Positions 16,685 to 25,969 of a stretch of DNA of 64,000 bases are shown piece after piece (within the stretch, counting starts at the first letter, position 1; each line of letters starts with the position of its first letter). Where the stretch lies: the NCBI GenBank assembly GCA_963835295.1, contig CAWIEX010000014.1:620001-684000 (forward strand), in the 5' to 3' direction. Under the pieces are notes generated by a model, which worked only from the letters and a program-made list of their open reading frames with translations, made no database searches and was not told the origin of the DNA. Source of the stretch: JAOPZW01 sp963835295. Its GTDB lineage: Bacteria; Actinomycetota; Thermoleophilia; Solirubrobacterales; Solirubrobacteraceae. Position numbers and translations under genes: made by a program.

Positions 16685-17322
16685 GGCCGCAGCGCCGACA
16701 GCAGCTCGAGGCTGCCCCAGCCCGTGCGCAGGCGATCATGGACCGTGACAGCGGTGAAGCCCGCGTCAGCCAGCAGCGCCGGCACGGCGCCCTCCAGGTG
16801 CTCGCGCAGGCCCTCGGCGCCGTCGATGCGCTCCAGGGCCCAGGCCGCCGCGCGCGTCAGCGGGTCGTGCGGGCGGCCCCAGTCGGCCACGTGCAGGCGC
16901 CCGCCGGGCCGCAATACGCGGGCCGCTTCGGCCAGCGCCGTGCGCTTGCTCGCGGGATCCAGGTGGTGCAGCAGCAGCGACATGACGACGCGCTCGGCGC
17001 TCGCGCCCGCCAGCGCCAGCGCCGTCGCGGGCCCCTTGCGCCACTGCACCGCGTCAGCGCCGGGCTTGGCCTGGGCCAGCGCGAGCACCTCGGGGTCGCC
17101 GTCGACGCCGATCACCGTGGCGCCGCCCGCGGCCAGCGCGATGGCGAGCGTCCCGGTCCCGCTGCCGACATCCACCACCGGCGCCCCGGGCTCCAGCCCC
17201 TCGAGGACCTGGGCGGCCAGGCGCCCGCGGAAGGTGGCCTCGCGCATGGTCAGCGCCACCACCGTGTCGTAGAGGCGCGTGAACGCGGGGCGCCCCGCGG
17301 CCGGCACGTAGCGCTCAGTCAC
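16681..17322 (-). CDS. SAM-dependent methyltransferase at the end of the his run
   Basis: 213 residues with VVDVGSGTGTLAIALA (motif I), VIGVDGDPEVL (motif II), SLLLHHLD and AARVLRPGGRLHVADWG, a UbiE/Methyltransf_25-like enzyme. The start is GTG at 17322, overlapping the hisA stop by eight bases, so it is probably translated with the his genes although no histidine-pathway step needs it. Substrate unknown. Confidence 0.78.
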   Translation of the reverse strand: MTERYVPAAGRPAFTRLYDTVVALTMREATFRGRLAAQVLEGLEPGAPVVDVGSGTGTLAIALAAGGATVIGVDGDPEVLALAQAKPGADAVQWRKGPATALALAGASAERVVMSLLLHHLDPASKRTALAEAARVLRPGGRLHVADWGRPHDPLTRAAAWALERIDGAEGLREHLEGAVPALLADAGFTAVTVHDRLRTGWGSLELLSALRP

Positions 17323-18049
17323 GGGCCGGCTCGAGCGCCTCCTGGCCCTCGGGCACCGTGAACCTTCCCTCGTACAGGGCCTTGCCCACGATCACGCCGC
17401 CGAGGTTGACCTGGCGCAGGTCGCGCAGCGTCCGCAGGTGCGCGAGCGTCCCGATGCCCCCCGAGTACAGGAAGCGCCCGCGCACGACGCCCGCGATGCG
17501 ACGCACCTCGTCGGGGTCGGGGCCCTCGAGCATCCCGTCCTTGTCGACGTTCGTGTAGATGAACGAGCGTACGCCGCGGTTCTGCAGGCGCTCGATGACC
17601 GACTCGGCCGGCATCTGCGTCGTCTGCTGCCACCCCGAGGTCGAGATGTTGCCGCCGCGCGTGTCGACCGAGACGATCACGCGCTCGCGAAAGGCCCCGA
17701 GCACGTCGTCGAGGAAGTCGACGTCGGTGTAGGCCGCGGTCCCCAGGATGACCCGCTCGGCGCCGGCGCGCAGCGCGTCGCGCACCGCGGGCAGCGAGCG
17801 CAGGCCGCCCCCGTACTGGACCGGAACCGCGAGCTGGTGGGCGATCTGCTCGAGGTGGTCCAGCGACTTGGGGCTGCCCGTGCGCGCGCCGTCGAGGTCG
17901 ACGACGTGCAGGAAGCGCGCGCCGGCCTGCACCCACGCGCGGGCTGCCTCCAGCGGCGAGTCGCGGTACACCGTCTTCTCGGCGAAGTCCCCCTGGACCA
18001 GGCGCACGGCCTGGCCCTCGGAGATGTCGATGGCCGGGTAGAGGATCAC
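17315..18049 (-). CDS. hisA: ProFAR isomerase
   Basis: Isomerises ProFAR to PRFAR. A beta/alpha barrel of 244 residues with the two catalytic Asp residues, Asp8 in PAIDIS and Asp129 in VSVDTRGG, and the phosphate sites YGGGLRS and SGGIGTLAHL. In many actinobacteria this gene is bifunctional (PriA, also TrpF); nothing here decides that, although YTNVDKDGMLEG matches the HisA/PriA family. GTG start directly after the hisH stop. Confidence 0.93.
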   Translation of the reverse strand: MILYPAIDISEGQAVRLVQGDFAEKTVYRDSPLEAARAWVQAGARFLHVVDLDGARTGSPKSLDHLEQIAHQLAVPVQYGGGLRSLPAVRDALRAGAERVILGTAAYTDVDFLDDVLGAFRERVIVSVDTRGGNISTSGWQQTTQMPAESVIERLQNRGVRSFIYTNVDKDGMLEGPDPDEVRRIAGVVRGRFLYSGGIGTLAHLRTLRDLRQVNLGGVIVGKALYEGRFTVPEGQEALEPARD

Positions 18050-18676
18050 TCAGGCTGCCACCCGCGCGCACACCGACGTGAAGTTGGCCAGCAGCGCGAG
18101 CCCGGCGGCCGAGGACTTCTCGGGATGGAACTGCACGCCGTAGACGTCGCCGCGCCCGACGATCGAGGTGAAGGGGCCGCCGTAGTCGCCGCGACCCAGC
18201 ACGTCGCTGTCCTCGTCGGGCACCGCCACGAAGGAGTGCACGTGGTAGAAGGCGGCGTGTTCGCCGAGCCCGTCGAGCAGCGGCGAGGCGCGCGTGAAGG
18301 CGACCTCGTTCCAGCCGATGTGCGGGATCTTCAGCGCCCCGGGCTCCAGCGCGACGACCCGTCCCGGCAGCAGCCCCAGGCCGCGGTCGCCGCCGAGCTC
18401 GGTCGAGGAGTCGAAGAGCAGCTGCATGCCCAGGCACAGGCCGAGTACCGGGGTCCCCTCCCCCGCGCGCTCGACCACCAGCTCGTCCAGGCCCAGCTCG
18501 CGCATGGCGCGCATGGCCGCGGCGAAGGCGCCGACGCCCGGGACGACGAGGCCGTCGGCCGCGCGCAGAGCATCGTGGTCGGCGGTCAGCGCCACGCGCG
18601 CGCCGACGCGCTCGAGCGCCTTCTCGACGCTGCGGCGGTTGCCCATGCCGTGGTCGACGATCCCGATGCTCGTCAT
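18050..18676 (-). CDS. hisH: Imidazole glycerol phosphate synthase, glutaminase subunit
   Basis: Class I glutamine amidotransferase that passes ammonia to HisF. 208 residues with the nucleophile Cys81 in VLGLCLGMQLLF and the His/Glu pair in YGVQFHPEKSSAAG. The ATG at 18676 overlaps the hisB stop (ATGA). Its partner hisF lies about 3.5 kb further along on the same strand, beyond two plus-strand genes and an aminotransferase gene. Confidence 0.94.
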   Translation of the reverse strand: MTSIGIVDHGMGNRRSVEKALERVGARVALTADHDALRAADGLVVPGVGAFAAAMRAMRELGLDELVVERAGEGTPVLGLCLGMQLLFDSSTELGGDRGLGLLPGRVVALEPGALKIPHIGWNEVAFTRASPLLDGLGEHAAFYHVHSFVAVPDEDSDVLGRGDYGGPFTSIVGRGDVYGVQFHPEKSSAAGLALLANFTSVCARVAA

Positions 18677-19262
18677 TGCGTCAGGGTCCCCTTGGTCGAC
18701 GGCACGCCCGTCTCCGACGGGTCGATGGCCACGGCGCCGCGCAGCGCGCGGGCGAAGGCCTTGAACGCCGCCTCGATCATGTGATGGGCGTTGGTGCCCG
18801 CCTCGACGTCGACGTGGATGGTCATGCGCGCGGCGTTGGCCACCGCGCGGAAGAACTCCTCGGTCAGCTCGTGGTCGAAGCCGCCGGTGCCGCCAGGCGG
18901 CAGCTCGGCGGCGAAGTGGCAGTAGGGGCGCCCGGAGATGTCGATCGCGCACGACGCGCGCGCCTCGTCCATCGGGACCGTGGCCGCCCCGTAGCGCGTG
19001 ATCCCGGCGCGGTCGCCCAGCGCGCGGTCGAGGGCCTGCCCGAAGACGATCCCCGTGTCCTCGACCGTGTGGTGCGCGCCGGTCTCGAGGTCGCCGCGGA
19101 CCTGCACCTCGAGGTCCAGGCGGCCGTGGCGGGCCAGCAGGTCGAGCATGTGGTCCAGGAAGCCCACGCCCGTGGCGCGGCTGCCCGCGCCCGCGCCGTC
19201 GAGGCCCAGGGCGAGCGTGACGCTCGTCTCCTTGGTCTCGCGCGCGATGTCGGCGGTTCTGC

Positions 19263-19266
<4 letters not shown>
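18673..19266 (-). CDS. hisB: Imidazoleglycerol-phosphate dehydratase
   Basis: Mn-dependent dehydratase. 197 residues; the duplicated metal motifs are present: FLDHMLDLLARHG, GAHHTVEDTGIVFGQAL and GTNAHHMIEAAFKAFARAL. It is the monofunctional form without the histidinol-phosphatase domain. GTG start at 19266 overlaps the hisD stop (GTGA). Confidence 0.94.
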
Positions 19267-20473
<1,207 letters not shown>

Positions 20474-20484
<11 letters not shown>

Positions 20485-21145
20485 GCAGCCCCTCCACGCC
20501 ACGCGAGCCGTCCGCGCCCCGCAGCCCTTCCACCACCTCGTCGATGGCCGCCGCCTTGAGCTTGTGGGCGACAGGGTTGGCGATCAGCCGCGCGGTCGAG
20601 GTGAGGATCTCCTCGCGCACCACGAGGCCGTTCTCGCGCAACGTCGTGCCCGTGGCCGTGAGGTCGACGATCGCCTCGACGAGCCCGGTGAGCGGCGCGA
20701 GCTCGACGGAGCCCTTGACCTCGACGATCTCGGCCTGGCGCCCGGTGTCCTCGAGCCAGCGCGCCGCCAGGCGCGGGTACTTCGTCGCCACGCGCATGAC
20801 GCCCAGGCGCCGCAGTGCCTCGGCGGCGGGATCGGGCTCGCCGGCCACGGTGGCGAGCACCATCGTGCAGCCGCCGTAGCCGAGGTCGAGCAGCTCGAAG
20901 ACCTGGCGCTCGCGCTGCTCCATGAGCACGTCCTTGCCCACGATCCCGACGTCGGCGGCCCCGGCCTCGACGTAGGTGGGCACGTCGGACGGGCGCATGG
21001 TGACGATGCCCACGTCGCCGAAGAGCAGCCGGCGGTCGTTGGCGCGCACCTCGCTGGCATCGACCCCGATGCCCTCCAGCGCGTCGAGGGTCTCGCCGAG
21101 CAGCGCGCCGCGGGGCACCGCGAAGGTCAGCCCGAAGCGGTTCAC
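20474..21145 (-). CDS. hisG: ATP phosphoribosyltransferase, short form
   Basis: First, feedback-controlled step of histidine synthesis. At 223 residues it lacks the C-terminal regulatory domain of long HisG, so it needs the HisZ subunit, which is encoded just upstream. Landmarks are TFAVPRGALLGETL, ADVGIVGKDVLME and the PRPP site VDLTATGTTLRENGL. The ATG overlaps the hisZ stop. Confidence 0.94.
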
Positions 21146-22098
21146 CGCCCCTCCCCGGCCAGCGCCGCGTGCAGGCGGTCCACCCCGATGGCGAAGCCCA
21201 CCGCGGGCAGCGCGCGCCCGAAGCGCCCGAGCAGGTCGTCGTAGCGCCCGCCGCCGCCCAACGGCTCGCCCAGCGCCGGGTCATAGACGTCGAACACGGC
21301 GCCCGTGTAGTAGCCCAGGCCGCGCGCGAGGCCGAGGTCGAAGATGACGTGCTCGGCGACCGAGCCCTCGAGCAGGTCCAGGACGTCGCGCAGGCCACGC
21401 AGCGCGTCGGCCACCGGGCCTGGCGGCGCCTCGAGCACGTCGGACCCGCCGCGCAGCTGCGGCACGCGCACGAGCAGCTCGGCGTCGCCGGCGGCGAGGT
21501 CCAGCTCGCGCACCTCGCGCTCGAGGCCGACGAAGTCCTTGGTCGCGAGCTCCTGCAGCAGGCGCTCGCGGTGCTCCTCGTCGACCCCCAGGCCGCTCAG
21601 CAGCGCGGGATAGAGCGCGGCGTCGCCCAGGCCGACCCGATAGCCGCGCAGGCCGACGGCGTCCAGCGCGTGGCACAGCACGGTCAGCGCCTCGGCCGTG
21701 CCGGTGGCCCCGGGGGCGCCGACGAGCTCGATGCCGGCCTGCAGGAACTCGCGCATCTGGCCGCGATGCGGCGTGACCTGGCGGTAGGCGTGGGCGACGT
21801 AGCAGAAGCGCAGCGGCGGCTCGGCCGTCTGGTAGCGGGTGGCCACCACGCGAGCGATCGGCACGGTCATGTCCGCGCGCAGGGCCAGCACGTCGCCGTG
21901 GTCGTCGACCACGCGGTAGGCCGGCTGCACGCCGCCATCGCCGCGGCGCAGGACGGACTCGTACTCGATGGTCGGCGTATAGACCTCGCCGTAGCCGTGA
22001 CGCTCGAACACGCCGCGTAGGGCGTCGGTGATGGCGCGCAGCTCCCGCATCTCGTCGGGGAGCACGTCACGGGTGCCGCTCGGGATGCGGTGGATCAC
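21142..22098 (-). CDS. hisZ: ATP phosphoribosyltransferase regulatory subunit
   Basis: HisRS-like paralogue that activates short HisG. The class II fold is seen in PSGTRDVLPDEMRELR, YTPTIEYESVLRRGDG, LALRADMTVPIARVVATR and ARGLGYYTGAVFDVY, but the C-terminal anticodon-binding domain of a true histidyl-tRNA synthetase is missing (318 residues against about 420) and RADMT replaces the synthetase motif. GTG start overlaps the murA stop. Confidence 0.9.
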   Translation of the reverse strand: MIHRIPSGTRDVLPDEMRELRAITDALRGVFERHGYGEVYTPTIEYESVLRRGDGGVQPAYRVVDDHGDVLALRADMTVPIARVVATRYQTAEPPLRFCYVAHAYRQVTPHRGQMREFLQAGIELVGAPGATGTAEALTVLCHALDAVGLRGYRVGLGDAALYPALLSGLGVDEEHRERLLQELATKDFVGLEREVRELDLAAGDAELLVRVPQLRGGSDVLEAPPGPVADALRGLRDVLDLLEGSVAEHVIFDLGLARGLGYYTGAVFDVYDPALGEPLGGGGRYDDLLGRFGRALPAVGFAIGVDRLHAALAGEGR

Positions 22099-23399
22099 AC
22101 CGGGGCGGGCTCGGTGGCGACCCGCTCGATCTGGGCCCCGAGCTCGCGCAGGCGCTCGTCGATGCGCTCGTAGCCGCGATCGATCTCGCGGATGTTCTGG
22201 ATCTCGCTGCGGCCGTCCGCGCAGAGGGCCGCGATCAGCATCGCCATGCCGGCCCGGATGTCGGGGGAGGAGAGGCGCTCGCCGCGCAGGCGGCTGGGCC
22301 CCGTGACGATGGCGCGATGCGGGTCGCAGAGCACGATGTCCGCGCCCATGGAGACGAGCTTGTCGGTGAAGATCATGCGGTTCTCGAACATCCACTCGTG
22401 CACGAGCACCGAGCCGCTGCACTGGGTGGCCAGCGCGATGGCGATCGAGGTCAGGTCGGCCGGGAAGGCGGGCCACGGGCCGTCCTGGACCTTGGCCTTG
22501 TACTCCCCGACGTCGCGCTGGGCGACGAGCTGCTGCTCGCCGGGAACGATCACGTCGGCGCCGTCGACCTCGGTGCGCAGCCCGAGGCGCCCGAAGACGA
22601 GGCGGATCATGCGCAGGTCCTCGGGCTCGGTGCCCTGGATCGTGATCTCGCCGCCGGTCACACCGGCTAGGGCGATGAAAGAGCCGATCTCGATGTGATC
22701 GGGGCCGACGTCGTGCGTGCAGCCGCCGAGCTCGTGCTTGCCGCTGACGATGAGCACGTTGGAGCCGATCCCGCGGATGTCGGCGCCCATCTTGACCAGC
22801 ATGCGCGCGAGGTCCTGGACATGGGGCTCGCACGCGGCGTTGCCGATGATCGTCGTCCCGGCCGTGAGCGCCGCCGCCATGAGCGCGTTCTCGGTCGCCA
22901 TGACCGACGGCTCGTCCATGAAGACCTCGCCGGCGCGCAGGCGGCCGTTGGGCGCCGAGAGGCTGATGTCACGGCCGTGCTCGTAGACGGCGCCGAGCGC
23001 GCGGAAGGCGTCGATGTGCGGGTCCAGGCGCCGGCGGCCGATCACGTCGCCGCCGGGCGGCGGCATGTCGGCCCGCCCGAAGCGCGCCAGCAGCGGGCCG
23101 GCGAGCAGGAACGACGCGCGGATGCGCTCGGCGTGCTCGCGGTCGACGTGGGCGTCGCGGTCAACGCCGGCGGCGCAGATGGCGATCTCGTTGTCGTCGC
23201 GCCACTCGGCGCTCGCGCCCAGGCCGCGCAGCACGCGCAGCATCGCGTCGACGTCGCGGATGCGCGGGACGTTGCGGACCACGACCTCGTCGGTCGTCAG
23301 GACCGCGGCGGCGAGGATCGGCAGGGCGCCGTTCTTGTTCCCGGCGGGGGTGACGGTGCCGCGCAGCGGCACTCCGCCGTCGATGACGAACTTCTCCAT
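22095..23399 (-). CDS. murA: UDP-N-acetylglucosamine 1-carboxyvinyltransferase, Asp118 variant
   Basis: First committed step of peptidoglycan precursor synthesis: transfer of enolpyruvate from PEP. 434 residues, the EPSP-synthase-like fold, with Lys22 in GNKNGALP and EPDLR-like segments. At the catalytic loop the usual Cys is Asp118 (PGGDVIGRRRLDPH), as in mycobacterial MurA, which is insensitive to fosfomycin. The ATG at 23399 is used; the longer frame overlaps the divergent gene's start. It heads the his run, with stop/start overlap to hisZ. Confidence 0.93.
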   Translation of the reverse strand: MEKFVIDGGVPLRGTVTPAGNKNGALPILAAAVLTTDEVVVRNVPRIRDVDAMLRVLRGLGASAEWRDDNEIAICAAGVDRDAHVDREHAERIRASFLLAGPLLARFGRADMPPPGGDVIGRRRLDPHIDAFRALGAVYEHGRDISLSAPNGRLRAGEVFMDEPSVMATENALMAAALTAGTTIIGNAACEPHVQDLARMLVKMGADIRGIGSNVLIVSGKHELGGCTHDVGPDHIEIGSFIALAGVTGGEITIQGTEPEDLRMIRLVFGRLGLRTEVDGADVIVPGEQQLVAQRDVGEYKAKVQDGPWPAFPADLTSIAIALATQCSGSVLVHEWMFENRMIFTDKLVSMGADIVLCDPHRAIVTGPSRLRGERLSSPDIRAGMAMLIAALCADGRSEIQNIREIDRGYERIDERLRELGAQIERVATEPAPV

Positions 23400-23444
23400 G
23401 AGATGAGGGGTCGCCGCCTTCGGGGGCGCAGTCGGCGGCTCGGC

Positions 23445-23450
23445 TAGCCT
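23445..23450 (+). promoter_or_regulatory. TAGCCT, putative -10 of a leaderless transcript
   Basis: TANNNT hexamer ending 7 nt before the ATG at 23458. On the other strand TAGGCT (complement of 23447-23452) could serve murA, so the two divergent promoters may overlap. Confidence 0.5.
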
Positions 23451-23457
23451 AACAGCC

Positions 23458-24048
23458 ATGTCCGTGCAGCTTTCGCGCGACGAGGCCTGGAACCTTCTCA
23501 GTGAATGGGTCCAATCGGAGTCCCTGCGGCGCCATTGCCTGGCCGTCGAGGCGGCGATGCGCGCCTACGCGCGACGCAACGGCGAGGACGAGGAGCTGTG
23601 GGGCGTCGTCGGGCTCCTGCACGACATGGACTACGAGCGCCATCCCGACCTCGAGACGGGCCATCCGCGCATCGCGCTGGCCGAGCTCGACGCGCGCGAC
23701 GTCGATCCGGTGGTGGTGCGGGCCATCGCCTCGCACGCCGACTTCCTGGGCGTCTCGCGCGAGTCGGACCTCGAGAAGACGCTCTACGCCGTCGACGAGC
23801 TCAGCGGGTTCATCCTGGCCTGCGCCTACGTGCGCCCTGAGGGCATCCATGGCCTGACGCCCAAGTCGGTCAAGAAGAAGCTCAAGCAGCCGAGCTTCGC
23901 CGCGGCGGTCAACCGCGACGAGGTCCGCGCCGGCGCCGAGGAGCTCGGGGTCGACTTCGACGAGCACATCGCCTTCGTCGTCGCCGCGCTCGAGGAGCGC
24001 GCCGACGAGCTCGAGCTCCACGGGCGCGGCGCCGCGAGCACCGGATAG
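23458..24048 (+). CDS. HD-domain phosphohydrolase
   Basis: 196 residues with a metal-dependent HD fold: His26 in LRRHCLAVEAAM, His55-Asp56 in GLLHDMDYERHP, and SHADFLG further on. HD hydrolases act on nucleotides or phosphoesters, often in signalling; the substrate is not deducible. It starts 58 bp from murA on the opposite strand and is followed 6 bp later by an MFS gene. Confidence 0.82.
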   Translation: MSVQLSRDEAWNLLSEWVQSESLRRHCLAVEAAMRAYARRNGEDEELWGVVGLLHDMDYERHPDLETGHPRIALAELDARDVDPVVVRAIASHADFLGVSRESDLEKTLYAVDELSGFILACAYVRPEGIHGLTPKSVKKKLKQPSFAAAVNRDEVRAGAEELGVDFDEHIAFVVAALEERADELELHGRGAASTG

Positions 24049-24054
24049 CCCGCC

Positions 24055-25248
24055 GTGACGCCCGCGCAGCGCTTCGCCCGCGTCCTGCGGGCGCCGGATG
24101 TCGCGCGCCTGCTGGGCGCCGCGATCCTCGCGCGCATGCCGATCGGCATCGACAGCCTCGGCATGGTCCTCTTCGTGCGGGCCGAGACGGGGTCGTTCGC
24201 GCGCGCCGGCCTGGTCGCGGCCGCCTTCGGCCTGGCGATCGGCCTCTCGGCGCCGGCCCTGGGGCGGCTCATCGACTATCACGCGCACGCGCGGGTCATG
24301 CTCCCGCTGGCGGCGCTCCACGCAGCTTCGCTGGGAGGGCTCGTCGCGCTGGGCCTGGCGGGCGCGCCCACGGGCGCGCTGGTGGCCTGCAGCTTTGCCG
24401 CCGGCATCGCCTCGCCGCCGGTCGGGTCGGTCGTGCGACCGCTGCTCGCGGGCCTGCTGAGACACGAGCCCGGCCTGCTGCCCACCGCCTACGCGCTCGA
24501 CGGCATCGCCATCGAGATGGTCTTCGTCGCCGGCCCGCTGCTCACCGCGGCGATCGTGGTCGTGGCCTCGCCGGCCGCGGCCCTGCTGGTCGCCTGCGGC
24601 TTCGTGATCCTCGGCACGATCGTCCTCGTCACCACGCCGGCGTCGCGGGCCTGGCGGCCGGATGCTCGCCAGCACGAGCGCCACCTGCTGGGCGCGCTCG
24701 CGTCGCCCGGCGTGCGCACCATCGTCGCGGCGACGGCACCCGTCGGCTTCGCCCTGGGCGCCACCGAGGTGACGATGACCGCCTTCGCCGCCGATCATGG
24801 CTCGCGCGCGGCGGCCGGCGCGCTCATGGCCGCGTGGGCGGCGGGCAGCGGCGTCGGCGGGCTGAGCTACGGCGGGCGCGAGCACGCATCGGCCCCGGGC
24901 CCGCGCTGGGTACGCCTGGCCGCTGCGTTCCCGCTGTGCTCGCTGCCGCTCCTGCTGGCGCCCTCGATCCTGGCCATGGCGCCGCTGGCCCTGATCGCCG
25001 GCCTGTGCCTGGCGCCCTACATGGCCGCCGCCAACCAGCTCGTCGGCGACGTCGCGCCCCCGGGCGCCGTCACGGAGGCCTTCGCCTGGCCGATCACCGC
25101 GATCGGGCTCGGCGCCGCGGGCGGCAGCGCGGTGGCGGGCGCGGTGGCTCAGTCGTGGGGTTGGCGCCCGGGCTTCGGCGCCGTGGTGGCGGCGGGCGCG
25201 GTGACGGCGCTGATCGCGGTGGCGGGGCGGGCGACGGTGCGGGCCTAG
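24055..25248 (+). CDS. MFS transporter
   Basis: 397 residues with about twelve hydrophobic helices, the usual six-plus-six arrangement split by the loop around ASRAWRPDARQHERHL. The pattern GLSAPALGRLIDYHAHARVM after helix 2 corresponds to the MFS loop 2-3 signature. Start GTG at 24055. Substrate unknown; the compact form with few charged residues fits a drug or metabolite exporter. Probably co-transcribed with the HD gene. Confidence 0.8.
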   Translation: MTPAQRFARVLRAPDVARLLGAAILARMPIGIDSLGMVLFVRAETGSFARAGLVAAAFGLAIGLSAPALGRLIDYHAHARVMLPLAALHAASLGGLVALGLAGAPTGALVACSFAAGIASPPVGSVVRPLLAGLLRHEPGLLPTAYALDGIAIEMVFVAGPLLTAAIVVVASPAAALLVACGFVILGTIVLVTTPASRAWRPDARQHERHLLGALASPGVRTIVAATAPVGFALGATEVTMTAFAADHGSRAAAGALMAAWAAGSGVGGLSYGGREHASAPGPRWVRLAAAFPLCSLPLLLAPSILAMAPLALIAGLCLAPYMAAANQLVGDVAPPGAVTEAFAWPITAIGLGAAGGSAVAGAVAQSWGWRPGFGAVVAAGAVTALIAVAGRATVRA

Positions 25249-25570
25249 GCGCTTCTTGCCTGCCGCTTGGCGTTTGCGGCGTTGCGCGGCGTTTACAGCC
25301 GCATCGAGGGAAAGGGCGGTTGCGGTGGTCGCGGCGCTCGTCGTCGTCCGCGAGAGGGTTTGCGACATTGACCGACATAGTGTCCGTCGATGTCGCATAA
25401 CCCGGCGCGACGGGTCGGCGACCTAACCCGCGGTATGCGCGGCTAAAGTCGCACACCCACTCGAATGGGACCGCGAGCGCCCCGAGCACCGCTGACTGCT
25501 TCCCTCGCTGAGGCGTAACCGTCCCGAAGCGCCCGAAGCGCGCCCAGCGGACGACCGCCCGGAGCGCCGC
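25249..25570. other. Intergenic stretch between convergent genes
   Basis: 322 bp without a convincing gene. Open frames here are short and run into the neighbours in unlikely frames. The notable element is the palindrome at 25361-25397. AT content is locally higher than in the flanking genes. Confidence 0.6.
25361..25397. repeat. 37-nt near-perfect palindrome
   Basis: Arms 25361-25377 and 25381-25397 match at 15 of 17 positions around the centre TAG. The outer eight bases are TGCGACAT and ATGTCGCA. It lies 112 bp after the MFS stop and 173 bp from the end of the convergent gene, so it could be a terminator-like hairpin or a protein-binding dyad. No U-run follows on either strand. Confidence 0.65.
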
Positions 25571-25912
25571 TCAGCTCGGCGTCTGCCAGCGCCCTCCGGC
25601 CTTCGCCCACTGCAGCAGGTGGTCGACGCCGCAGAACGCGTCGGCGATCCGATGCTCGCCGCGATGGCGGACGAGCAGCACGCGGCGGTCGCCCAGCGGG
25701 CCGCCGCAGTGCGCGCAGCGGCCCAGGCCGTCGTCGGGCTCACCGGGGCGCACGATCGTTCCCGGGTCCCAGTGGGCGCCCTGGATGGCCCACGGCACGA
25801 CGTGCTCGAGGCGGCAGAAGGCGGCCTTGCGCTCGCCCTCGGGCTCGGACGCGCGGAAGCCCTCGTCCGCGCCGACCTCGACCCCGCACCAGCTGCATGG
25901 CACGCTGCTCAT
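25571..25912 (-). CDS. Small protein with two zinc-knuckle repeats
   Basis: 113 residues built from two copies of one motif: C6-x2-C9-x23-C33-x3-H37 and C66-x2-C69-x24-C94-x3-H98, each Cys/His pair followed by hydrophobics and Trp (HVVPW, HLLQW). This is a treble-clef or zinc-ribbon-like pattern suited to binding two zinc ions. I do not recognise a named family. The start ATG at 25912 lies 57 bp from the divergent dehydrogenase start. Could bind nucleic acid or protein; not decided. Confidence 0.65.
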   Translation of the reverse strand: MSSVPCSWCGVEVGADEGFRASEPEGERKAAFCRLEHVVPWAIQGAHWDPGTIVRPGEPDDGLGRCAHCGGPLGDRRVLLVRHRGEHRIADAFCGVDHLLQWAKAGGRWQTPS

Positions 25913-25955
25913 CCTTGGCCGCAGAGCCTAACCTCGCCGGCGGCGACCTTCCGGT

Positions 25956-25961
25956 TATCGT
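25956..25961 (+). promoter_or_regulatory. TATCGT, putative -10 of a leaderless transcript
   Basis: TANNNT hexamer ending 8 nt before the ATG at 25970, with no Shine-Dalgarno sequence between. Confidence 0.45.
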
Positions 25962-25969
25962 GGCGAGCC

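Noticed and set aside
25094..25489. 131-codon minus-strand frame over the palindrome
   Set aside because: Mostly antisense to the MFS gene; the non-overlapping part has no conserved features.
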